Source: Acidithiobacillus sp. YTS05
GTDB taxonomy: Bacteria > Pseudomonadota > Gammaproteobacteria > Acidithiobacillales > Acidithiobacillaceae
Reading direction: 5' to 3'
NCBI RefSeq assembly: GCF_024396695.1
Contig: NZ_CP094359.1
Span: 2,534,001 to 2,598,000, forward strand
Length of the DNA: 64,000 nucleotides
Made by a program: the position numbers and the translations under genes. The notes under the pieces are model-generated. The model saw nothing but the letters and a program-made list of their open reading frames with translations, was not told the origin of the DNA and searched no databases. Shown piece by piece: positions 45,108 to 52,924 of the stretch; position 1 is the stretch's first letter, and every line of letters starts with the position of its first letter.

Positions 45108-47606
45108 ATGGCCGTGCGTGTCCACCAGCCCGATCAAAACATTCTCGACTACCGGAAGCAGCGGCAGATCCGCAACGCCCCGGCGCTGGGCATGATCGCC
45201 ACCATCATGACCGGCATTGCATCGGCCTATCTGGGCGCGTCTTTGGGCGTCCATTACGTCATCGGTGCGTACGCGCCCAATTTCTTCCCCGGCTACGTTG
45301 CCAAACCCTTCTTGGGGCTGCCCATATATTCTCCCCTGGAGTTGAGCAAAATGGCGGTCCAGTTCTGGCAATACCCCAGGATGCAAAAGACGGTCGAGGT
45401 GGCGGGGGGCATAGCTGCCGTGCCCACTTTGGCGATGGCGGCCTGGCAGTTCATCCGCGCCGGACGTCTGCAAAAACAGCTCTATGAGACCGGCCTGCAC
45501 GGTTCGGCCCACTGGGCGAGCCGCAAGGAAGTGGAGCAGATGGCCTTGCTGCCCGTGGCCAAGCCCAGCCTGTCCCTCAGGCTCAAACAGGCCGTCCGCC
45601 GCGCCCTTTGGGGTGCTCCTGGCCCCGACAGTGAGGGTCGGCCCCGCGTCTGTTACGTGGGGGGCTTCGTGGACGAAAAAGGGCAGACCGTCTATCTCCA
45701 GCATGCGGGCGCGGAGCACATCATCTGCTTTGCGCCCACCCGCTCCGGCAAGGGGGTGGGTTTGGTCCTGCCGACCCTTCTGGGCGGTTGGCAGGAAAGT
45801 GTGGTGGTCCACGACATCAAGGGCGAAAACTACCTGCTGACCGCTGGCTGGCGAAAATCCATCGGGCATCGGATCTTGAAATTCAATCCTGGTTTCGGTC
45901 TGGACGCAGACCCGGAAAATGGCGTGGAGGCCAACAACGGCGACCGGGGCACCGAAACCCAGTGCTGCCATTTCAACCCCCTGGAAGAGGTCCGCATCGG
46001 TACGCCCTTTGAGGTCAAGGATGTCATGAACATCGCCACCATGATCGTGGATCCCGATGGCAAGGGTCTGAACGATCACTGGCAGAAAACGGGCTTTGCC
46101 CTGCTGACCTCCGTCATCCTGCACGTGCTCTACGCCGGGCAGGATAAGACCATGCGGGGTGTTGCTGCCTTCCTGAACGATCCGAAGCTGGCCTCCGTGG
46201 ACGATGCCTTCGACGAGATGATGCGGACAAAGCACCGCCCGGAGAGCTCTCGGCTGGCAGGGGTATGGGTCAGCCAGTACGGGGACGCGGAAGTCCACCC
46301 CGTCATCGCCCAGTCGGCCAAGGAAATGAAGAACAAGGCTCCCAACGAGAAGTCGGGCGTGATCTCCACCATGATGAGCTTCCTCTCCCTCTATCGGGAT
46401 CCCATCGTCGCCCAGTGGACGGCATACTCGGACTTCCACATCACCGATCTCCAGGACGCCGACCAGCCGGTGTCCCTTTATCTGGTGACCAGCCCCGAAG
46501 ACAAAAACCGCCTGAAGCCCCTCATCCGTCTGGTCCTGAACCTCATCGCCTCGAAATTCACCGGCGAGGACCGGCTGATCCCTAAAGCAGGGCGTATGGT
46601 CTGCAAGGGCAAGCACCCCTTGCTGCTGCTTCTGGACGAGTTCCCGAGCCTCGGGAAGATGGACATCTTCCAGGACGCCATCGCCTTCTTCGCCGGTTAC
46701 AACGTCAAGCTCTTCCTGATCACCCAGAGCAAGTCGCAGCTGGAGGACGAAGGCCACGGCTATGGCAAGGCGGGCGGCTCGGTCATCGTCGAGAACTGCC
46801 ACGTGCGCATCTTCTACGCGCCCAACGACGTGACGACGGCGGAATGGCTCTCCAAGACCCTGGGCAAGAAGACCATCGCCATGGAGAACACTACCCAAAG
46901 CCTGGAGGGGTCCTTTTTGCCGTCCCCCAAAGGACAGAGCCGGTCCATCACCTACCAGGCCCGGGATCTCCTGACCCCGGACGAGGTCCTGCGCCTGCGT
47001 GGCCCGGTCAAGAAGGGATCGGACATCGTGCAGGCCGGCGACATGATCGTCATGGTGGCCGGATTCGCGCCGGTGTACGGCAGGCAAATCCTGTACTTCA
47101 AAAACGCGACCTTCCTGGAAAGGGCGCAGATGAACCCGCCGGACCATCGGGACGAGATCAGCAAGCGTCCGGACAACTACTACGAGACGCTTTTGGGGCA
47201 TGGCAAGGCGGAGCGGGTGGCCGCCCCGCCGGAGGCCTCCGCTCTGGTGGACGAGGATTTTGCCGATCCCGTCAAGCAGGAGGGAGACGCCGTCCCCGCT
47301 CAGGATCCCGAATCTCCCTCCGGCCTGAAATCCGTAGAAGCCCGGGCAGACGCCTCTGGCGCGGCCCAGGAGCCGGATGGGGACGACCCGCAGGACGGCC
47401 TGCTCGACGGCGACCCGGATATCCGCGACGCGCAGGACCAGATCACGAAGATCGCCTGGCTCGCCCGAACAGCGGGCGACACACTCCCGCCGGAGCTGGT
47501 TCAGGCCAGCGGTGGAGTAGCTGCGTGGCGACCGGATCGAAAGCGTCTGGACCGCTATGCGGAGAACGTCTCGTTCAAGGGGCTGCAGGGGAAGGTGTCC
47601 GCGTGA
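45108..47606 (+). CDS. traG: Type IV coupling protein TraG/VirD4
   Basis: 832 aa inner-membrane ATPase that links the relaxosome to the transfer channel. N-terminal membrane helices at about 26-48 and 95-115, Walker A APTRSGKGVG near 215, Walker B LLLLLDEFPSLG near 505, and a TraG family motif FLITQSKSQLED. A non-conserved acidic tail of about 125 residues follows. AAAGGA lies 7 nt before the ATG at 45108. Divergent from traB; its 3' end overlaps the convergent transglycosylase by 32 bp. Confidence 0.94.
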   Translation: MAVRVHQPDQNILDYRKQRQIRNAPALGMIATIMTGIASAYLGASLGVHYVIGAYAPNFFPGYVAKPFLGLPIYSPLELSKMAVQFWQYPRMQKTVEVAGGIAAVPTLAMAAWQFIRAGRLQKQLYETGLHGSAHWASRKEVEQMALLPVAKPSLSLRLKQAVRRALWGAPGPDSEGRPRVCYVGGFVDEKGQTVYLQHAGAEHIICFAPTRSGKGVGLVLPTLLGGWQESVVVHDIKGENYLLTAGWRKSIGHRILKFNPGFGLDADPENGVEANNGDRGTETQCCHFNPLEEVRIGTPFEVKDVMNIATMIVDPDGKGLNDHWQKTGFALLTSVILHVLYAGQDKTMRGVAAFLNDPKLASVDDAFDEMMRTKHRPESSRLAGVWVSQYGDAEVHPVIAQSAKEMKNKAPNEKSGVISTMMSFLSLYRDPIVAQWTAYSDFHITDLQDADQPVSLYLVTSPEDKNRLKPLIRLVLNLIASKFTGEDRLIPKAGRMVCKGKHPLLLLLDEFPSLGKMDIFQDAIAFFAGYNVKLFLITQSKSQLEDEGHGYGKAGGSVIVENCHVRIFYAPNDVTTAEWLSKTLGKKTIAMENTTQSLEGSFLPSPKGQSRSITYQARDLLTPDEVLRLRGPVKKGSDIVQAGDMIVMVAGFAPVYGRQILYFKNATFLERAQMNPPDHRDEISKRPDNYYETLLGHGKAERVAAPPEASALVDEDFADPVKQEGDAVPAQDPESPSGLKSVEARADASGAAQEPDGDDPQDGLLDGDPDIRDAQDQITKIAWLARTAGDTLPPELVQASGGVAAWRPDRKRLDRYAENVSFKGLQGKVSA

Positions 47607-48198
47607 TGGGCCCCCAGGTCAGCACATAGGCCAGTCGTGATGGCTCTGGCCTCGCATGGGCACGTCCCGGATTCCATCGCACCGTTTCCACCCGGTACGC
47701 CCGGCCATGACTTGGGCTAGAGAGGGGACACACACCCCCTGCGCCCAAGGGAAATGGATGGCTGGAGGCGGCCAGGATACGCCTGGCATAGACGCCATCG
47801 CCCCACAATCGCCCGGAGTTGTAGGCCTCGAAGGCGTGATACAACGCGCTTTGCCCGGGACCGAAGGTGGCCACCGCCTGGCGATAAGCCGCCGTGAGGA
47901 TCTGCGCACCCGCCCGGAGATTGGAGCAGGCATCGAAGGCTGTGGCCGGTGTCAATCCGAAGGCCGCGAAGTTCTCCGTGTCCACCTGGGCGAGGCCCAC
48001 ATCCACCCGCTGCCCGCTGGCCATGGCCTGCCGCAGATAGGCAATGGCCTGCTGCCGGTTGCCTGGAATCACCTGGCTTCGGGTGGTGTTGTTCCACATA
48101 GCGAGTGGGTTACCCCCGGACTCGACGCGGACGATGGCCGTCATGGTGGCCGGGGCGATTTGCGGGGCGCATTGCTGGACCAGGGCGGGCAGGATCAT
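47575..48198 (-). CDS. VirB1-like lytic transglycosylase
   Basis: 207 aa. SLT domain with the catalytic Glu in IVRVESGGNPLAMWNN (about residue 25) and the DVGLAQV and AYNSGRL segments. Such enzymes open peptidoglycan for conjugation channels. GAAGGAG precedes the ATG; the start overlaps the traF stop (ATGA). The tail from about 165 is basic, with no family pattern. Confidence 0.88.
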   Translation of the reverse strand: MILPALVQQCAPQIAPATMTAIVRVESGGNPLAMWNNTTRSQVIPGNRQQAIAYLRQAMASGQRVDVGLAQVDTENFAAFGLTPATAFDACSNLRAGAQILTAAYRQAVATFGPGQSALYHAFEAYNSGRLWGDGVYARRILAASSHPFPLGAGGVCPLSSPSHGRAYRVETVRWNPGRAHARPEPSRLAYVLTWGPITRTPSPAAP

Positions 48199-48869
48199 GG
48201 TTTCTCCTTCTGGATCTTGTCGGTGTACCAATACTGGCTTCCCGGGATCACCAGGGCCGGTTGCAGGCTGCCCAGGATGTTTTTCGCCGGCACGGGACCG
48301 TAGTAGGCGCTGGTGTAGGCAAAGTTGCCGGGGGCGTAGTCCCAGAAATACCCCTTGGGGATGGTGAGCTTCGTGCCGATGGGCAGATGGATGACCGGGA
48401 TACCGTCCACCCGGGACACGATCCGGCTGTTGGGAAGCAGACGGCCATTGGCGATGACGCCTTGGCGGGTGATCTCCACGGTCTGATCTGCCGTTGCGGC
48501 GACGATCTTGGCGAAGGGCATGAGCTGACCGGCGCAGGCCCATTGGCCATGGGGCGCGTGCTCCAGCCAGAGTCCGGTGATGGCCTCGTACAGGGCCGGG
48601 TTGTCCCCTTTGGGGGCGGCATCCACCAGGGCGGATGGGCCGGTAAAGGAGATCGGCAGATGCTCATGGACGGGCGGGCAGAAATACACCCGGTCGCCGT
48701 CTTTCAGGCGCAAGGGCTTTGGGCCGCGCTGGTAGAAACCGAGCGGCATGCAGGTCGTGATGTTGAGCGACCAGTGTTCTGCAAGCCCAATGGCGAAAAG
48801 GGTGGCCAAGGGCAAGGTGACCATGGCCGTCGCGCCGATGAATAGGGTGGAAAGGGCGGGCTTGTGCAT
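48195..48869 (-). CDS. traF: TraF-like conjugative signal peptidase (S26) with Cys at the nucleophile position
   Basis: 224 aa. N-terminal membrane helix, then NITTCMPLGFYQR where TraF/signal-peptidase relatives have an S-x-P-x-G-x-Y pattern; the nucleophile position is Cys40 (codon at 48750-48752). Downstream FCPP, the Lys in LMPFAKIVAAT as candidate general base, and GYFWDYAP follow the family. TraF processes pilin in IncP-type transfer. The leader carries the GCTATACC box and TTGCAAAAGGAT. Confidence 0.85.
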   Translation of the reverse strand: MHKPALSTLFIGATAMVTLPLATLFAIGLAEHWSLNITTCMPLGFYQRGPKPLRLKDGDRVYFCPPVHEHLPISFTGPSALVDAAPKGDNPALYEAITGLWLEHAPHGQWACAGQLMPFAKIVAATADQTVEITRQGVIANGRLLPNSRIVSRVDGIPVIHLPIGTKLTIPKGYFWDYAPGNFAYTSAYYGPVPAKNILGSLQPALVIPGSQYWYTDKIQKEKP

Positions 48870-48901
48870 GCCAGAGCAAATCCTTTTGCAAGTTCCTGCT
48901 C

Positions 48902-48914
48902 GGGTATAGCCAGC
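48902..48914 (-). promoter_or_regulatory. tra box, traF copy
   Basis: GCTGGCTATACCC read leftward, 33 bp upstream of the traF start, with the TTGCAAAAGGAT leader (48880-48891, leftward) between. Shares 13 bp with the copy at 56287. Confidence 0.55.
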
Positions 48915-49058
48915 CCAAAAGGGGATGGGCGGTGCGGCCTGCCTGGGGCCATCCGCCTTCTTCTGTCAGACAGCGTCTTTCGCTCCCACGAATGCAAGCA
49001 AGGGATCAGGCATGTTTTCGACCTGTTGCGCGGCGATATCAGTCTGCTTAGAATGACT

Positions 49059-49079
49059 GCATTGATAGCACAAATGCAC
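49059..49079. promoter_or_regulatory. Inverted repeat upstream of fitAB
   Basis: TGCATT and AATGCA, 9 bp apart, 12 bp before the antitoxin start. FitA-type antitoxins bind such dyads to repress their own operon. Confidence 0.35.
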
Positions 49080-49090
49080 AGGTGGTCAAC

Positions 49091-49345
49091 ATGGCGACAG
49101 TCACCGTTAGAAATCTGCCGGACGAGGTGCATCGCGCGCTTCGTGTACGTGCGGCAACGCACGGCCGCAGCACCGAGGCAGAAATCCGTGACATCCTCGA
49201 ATCGACCGTGCGCCCATCGGAGCGGCTTCGCCTGGGCACGGCCTTGGCCGAACTGGGCCGCCGTGTCGGGCTGACCGATGACGAAGCGGAGCATCTCAAC
49301 CAGCTCCGCGACAAGACCCCGGCCGAGCCGATGAGCTTTGAATGA
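49091..49345 (+). CDS. FitA-like ribbon-helix-helix antitoxin
   Basis: 84 aa. N-terminal RHH motif (TVTVRNLPDEVHRALRVRAA, GRSTEAEIRDILE) binds DNA; the C-terminal tail binds the toxin. Its stop overlaps the start of the PIN-domain gene by 4 bp. Starts MATVTVRNLP; the upstream in-frame GTG is unlikely. Confidence 0.88.
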   Translation: MATVTVRNLPDEVHRALRVRAATHGRSTEAEIRDILESTVRPSERLRLGTALAELGRRVGLTDDEAEHLNQLRDKTPAEPMSFE

Positions 49346-49764
49346 TCGTCCTGGATACCAACGTCATTTCCGAGGCGATGAAAGCGGAACCGAATTCCGC
49401 CGTGCGGGCGTGGCTGGATGAGCAGGTTGCCGAAACGCTTTACCTGTCCAGCGTCACGCTTGCCGAGCTGCTGTTCGGCATCGGTGCCCTGCCGTCTGGC
49501 CGGCGCAAGGATACGCTGTCGCAAACGCTGGATGGCCTGCTGGAACTATTCGGGGATCGCGTGCTTGCCTTCGACACCGACGCAGCCCGGCACTACGCCG
49601 ATCTGGCCGTTACCGCCCGTGCTGCCGGCAAGGGCTTCCCTACGCCAGACGGCTACATCGCCGCCATTGCGAAAGCGCGCGGCTTCACGGTCGCCACGCG
49701 CGACGTTGCGCCGTTCCAGGCGGCCGGCCTCAACGTCATCAACCCGTGGGAGGCCATGCGGTGA
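49342..49764 (+). CDS. FitB/VapC-like PIN-domain toxin
   Basis: 140 aa ribonuclease fold. Acidic residues in MIVLDTNVISE, TLAELLFG, TPDGYIAAIA and TRDVAPF form the metal site; all present. Stabilises the element by post-segregational killing. About 240 bp of non-coding DNA separates it from the convergent gene at 50004; I see nothing definite there. Confidence 0.9.
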   Translation: MIVLDTNVISEAMKAEPNSAVRAWLDEQVAETLYLSSVTLAELLFGIGALPSGRRKDTLSQTLDGLLELFGDRVLAFDTDAARHYADLAVTARAAGKGFPTPDGYIAAIAKARGFTVATRDVAPFQAAGLNVINPWEAMR

Positions 49765-50003
49765 CGGCGCAGGAGTGTTCCCCCGCGGTGCTGCCAGCGT
49801 CGTGACAACGTGGCGACACCGGCCATTTGGCCAGGTCGCCGAGCTATGGGCAATACAGGCCATCCTGTATATCAACGGATTACCACTCTGAGAAATTTGC
49901 CCATCGGATGATTGGCGGACTGTCGATGGAAAGCGGCGGGCCGTCGATGAACCCGGTTCGACGATTCATTGGGAAACGGCCATGTTGCGTACCCAGGGAG
50001 GAC

Positions 50004-50279
50004 TCAGAGTCCCAGACCCAACTCCAGGCCCAGGTGCATGCCCAGCTCCTGTACCACCTTCTCCGGCGGTACATAGCCCAGGTGCATGGCGTGCTCCAGG
50101 ACCCGGCGCTCGTGGGACTCGACCAGCTGCCTCTGCACCGACCCCACGGGCAGGGTATGGCTGTCCGGGTGCCGGTGCAGTTCCGCCAGGAGCTTTTTCA
50201 GACGCTCCCGCCGGGGCTCGTCCTTGACCCTGCCGAGATCGGCCAGGGCCCATTGTTCCAGCGCCTGTCCGTGCTTCAT
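50004..50279 (-). CDS. Small conserved-looking element protein
   Basis: 91 aa, charged, helical, with a hydrophobic Gly/Leu tail (LGMHLGLELGLGL). No family recognised. Kept because its start overlaps the stop of the preceding operon gene by 4 bp. Last gene of the leftward operon. Confidence 0.6.
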   Translation of the reverse strand: MKHGQALEQWALADLGRVKDEPRRERLKKLLAELHRHPDSHTLPVGSVQRQLVESHERRVLEHAMHLGYVPPEKVVQELGMHLGLELGLGL

Positions 50280-51427
50280 CGCTCGACTCCCTGGACCAGT
50301 TCCTGCCCTTTTTCGCGGTGCTTCGCCAGCACGTCCACGCCCAGTTTGTCGTGGACCAGTTGCACCGTGCGGTCCTTGTCCCCTGCCTGTATCATGGCCT
50401 CGTTGGGCTTCAGGCCGCCGCCTTGGCCCTCGATCTGCCGGAAGGTGCCCGCCGGGTCCCGTTCCCCGAAAGAAGTGGACAGGAATTTCTCCCCCGTGCT
50501 GCGGTTCTCATGGGGCAGGACGTTGACGTAGAGCTTGCTTCCATCCTCCCGCGCCACGGATGCGGCCAGCATGGGGATACCCGATTTCGAGGTGCGCTCC
50601 TGAAACTCGACGCTGTGGCGCTCCTTCAAGCCCTGCTCTTTGTTCTCGACTACCAGGACGCCGCGGGGCTTGCCCTGTTGGTCCGCGTAGAGCCCTACGC
50701 TGCGCCAGGTCCCCTGTTCGTCCTTCTGGTGGCCTTCCAGGCGAGGGAGCCTCTGCGTCTGGGTGACGCCCTGCTCCTTGAGACGGCCGGCCAGATCCGT
50801 AACTACGCTCGCAAAATACTGCTCCCGCGCGGCCCGAGCGACCTGGTTCAGGATCTCCCGGTTTTCTCCCATGCCGGATTGCCGCAGAGGCTCCTGCGCC
50901 TTGTCGATGGCTTCCTTCGCCCGCTCGAAGTGCCCGGGAGCGGCCTGGATTTCCTGCTTCTGGGCGTCTTTCAGGGTGGCCACGTGATTGGTGAAGGATC
51001 GCCCGTTTTTCTCCACCGGTTCCGCGAAACCGCCGATAGTCACCATCTGGCCTGCGTGCTCCTGGGTCGCGCGATCCAGCTTGGCGATGAGGCGCTGGGC
51101 GTACTCGCTTCCCAGGTCGGCCGACAGGATGGTCTTGTCCTCGCCGTTTTCCAGGGTAACGCGCAGTTTCTGGAACTTCGCGCCGTTGGCCTGGGTTTCA
51201 GCCAGGGAAACCCCTGTGAGCTGCCCGCTCAGTTCCGTTTCGTAGCGGGCCCCCTGCGCTTTCAGGGCGGCCCGGATAACCTGCTCGGTCTCCGGGCTAT
51301 GCCCCTGTTTCCAGGCGGCGTCGCCGATTTCGGCCTTGGCCTGGGCCAGGGCCTTTTCCGTGACCTCGTCGTTGACCTCGATGAAGCCGTTGACCAGGTT
51401 GTTGCGCTGCATCATTCGTACTGGCAT
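50276..51427 (-). CDS. Element-borne hypothetical protein, KfrB/TraC-region type
   Basis: 383 aa, soluble, rich in Gln/Glu/Lys. An alternating beta pattern at about 75-145 (QKLRVTLENGEDKTILSADLG...VTIGGFAEPVEK) and again at about 255-320 suggests two small beta domains, the last reminiscent of domains found in plasmid primase/antirestriction polyproteins. No catalytic motif seen. Lies 15 bp after the LPD7 gene. Confidence 0.6.
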   Translation of the reverse strand: MPVRMMQRNNLVNGFIEVNDEVTEKALAQAKAEIGDAAWKQGHSPETEQVIRAALKAQGARYETELSGQLTGVSLAETQANGAKFQKLRVTLENGEDKTILSADLGSEYAQRLIAKLDRATQEHAGQMVTIGGFAEPVEKNGRSFTNHVATLKDAQKQEIQAAPGHFERAKEAIDKAQEPLRQSGMGENREILNQVARAAREQYFASVVTDLAGRLKEQGVTQTQRLPRLEGHQKDEQGTWRSVGLYADQQGKPRGVLVVENKEQGLKERHSVEFQERTSKSGIPMLAASVAREDGSKLYVNVLPHENRSTGEKFLSTSFGERDPAGTFRQIEGQGGGLKPNEAMIQAGDKDRTVQLVHDKLGVDVLAKHREKGQELVQGVER

Positions 51428-51442
51428 GACTGCTCTCCTTTT

Positions 51443-52495
51443 TTACCGTTCCAATCCACGATCCTGCTGCAGGTTTTTTTGCGGCTCCGGTGCCTTTCTG
51501 GCCGGACCCAGCGCGTTTCCCTGCTCCCGGGCGGCCTGCTCCTGAGCCTCCCGATACACCTCTTCGGCCAGCTTGCTGCCGGGTTCCAAAGAGATCCCCA
51601 GCTTCACGGCCATTGCTGCGGTCTCTCGCAAAAACTGGGGATTGCCCTCGAAGTGAACGGGTTCCCCGAACCGCTGTACGGCGGCCTGCAGGGCGGTGCT
51701 GACGGCCTGCTCGCGCCTTTGTCTCGCCGATGTGCCGATACCCATCATGGCCCGTCGGGTGACCGTAATATGGTCCCCGTAGTCCAAAACCAAAGGCCGG
51801 TTCTTGTGCGCCAGAAGGGGCTCCGGAGCGTGGCGCTCGAAGACCTGGCGCGCTTTGGCCGGCGGGGTACGCTGCGTGTTGGGCCAGTTCTGGACCATCT
51901 CCGCGTTGTCCGGTTCCGGGCTTTTGGGTCCAGGCTTGGTCGGGCCGGATTCCTGGCTTTGTTCAGGAATCTTGGCGCGTGCCTTCCCGTCGTCCAGGGC
52001 GTCACGGAAGGCGGATTTCAGGAGCTTGCCCTGGTTTTCCGGAGTCGCTCTGCTGTATCCAGGGATCAGATCGTTCATGTCCAGCTTCTGCGCGGCGAGT
52101 TCCCGTGCCTTCTGGATCGCTTTTTCCGCCGCCTGGGGATCCTGGCGGGTGTCGAAGCGCATCCGATCCAACGTGACGGAAAACTGGGGGTCCAATCCTT
52201 CCAGATCATTCCCCCTCCGGAGCACCTCGTAGGCAATGGGTTGCTCGCCGGGCTTCAGTTCGGAGCGTGCGAGGACCGAGCCCTCATCGAGGACCAGAGG
52301 GACCATCTCCACCCGATAATTCATGGCCTCCCGCACCGCCTGGGGAAGGTCCACCTCCCCCGAGATGGGCAGGGTCAGCTTTTTCTTGATGATCTTCGGG
52401 ACCGCGCGGGATTTTTCCGTTGGCCCCATGCGGCCTGCCGAGTCCGCTGGCTCCAACACCTCTTGGGATTCCTCAATCGCTGCCTGCGTTGCCAT
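51443..52495 (-). CDS. LPD7-domain protein
   Basis: 350 aa. Low-complexity central region, then an LPD7-type module (about 235-320): GDHITVTRRAMMG, REQAVSTALQAAVQRFG, VHFEGNPQFLRETAAMAV. LPD7 (large polyvalent protein-associated domain 7) occurs in relaxase/polyvalent proteins of conjugative elements and is thought to help entering DNA. No relaxase motif is seen here. Operon member. Confidence 0.7.
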   Translation of the reverse strand: MATQAAIEESQEVLEPADSAGRMGPTEKSRAVPKIIKKKLTLPISGEVDLPQAVREAMNYRVEMVPLVLDEGSVLARSELKPGEQPIAYEVLRRGNDLEGLDPQFSVTLDRMRFDTRQDPQAAEKAIQKARELAAQKLDMNDLIPGYSRATPENQGKLLKSAFRDALDDGKARAKIPEQSQESGPTKPGPKSPEPDNAEMVQNWPNTQRTPPAKARQVFERHAPEPLLAHKNRPLVLDYGDHITVTRRAMMGIGTSARQRREQAVSTALQAAVQRFGEPVHFEGNPQFLRETAAMAVKLGISLEPGSKLAEEVYREAQEQAAREQGNALGPARKAPEPQKNLQQDRGLER

Positions 52496-52546
52496 GATGT
52501 CTTTCTCCTGTGCGTTTTCCTCGTGGGCGGGCGTTCTGCCGTTGGG

Positions 52547-52915
52547 TCATCCGGCATACTCCCCCGCATTACCGTCGGGATTCGCCACCGCCGCCCGATA
52601 GAGGGGCACATCCACACCAAAAATCGCAGCCACCTCGTCGTCGGGCATCTGCTCGACGACGGCAATCTCGCCGCCGATATAGGACAGGTACTCCAGGGCC
52701 TTCCGGACCATGCTCAGGTCCTCTGGATCGCCGGACCGGAGATATATCCGCTTCGGGGCCGTCTCGCGGATCAGCTTATCGAGGGCAAGCTGGTAGCCGC
52801 CCAAGCCCTCCGGGTCGTCTACGGGCTGCAGATGCTCTGGATCGGCTCCGATCCAGAGATTGCCGCCGGTCGCATGTGCCCGGTTGGTGCCGAATATCCC
52901 GCTGAACCATCCCAT
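52547..52915 (-). CDS. Hypothetical small protein
   Basis: 122 aa, acidic. One alpha/beta unit with a strand-helix-strand pattern (KRIYLRSGDPEDLSMVRKAL, YIGGEIAVVEQMPDDEVAAIF). No family recognised. 9 bp after the ArdC gene, so cotranscribed. Confidence 0.55.
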   Translation of the reverse strand: MGWFSGIFGTNRAHATGGNLWIGADPEHLQPVDDPEGLGGYQLALDKLIRETAPKRIYLRSGDPEDLSMVRKALEYLSYIGGEIAVVEQMPDDEVAAIFGVDVPLYRAAVANPDGNAGEYAG

Positions 52916-52924
52916 GCCCGTCTC

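Noticed and set aside
44982..47201. 739-codon leftward open frame
   Set aside because: Antisense of traG, whose Walker motifs and ribosome-binding site are clear.
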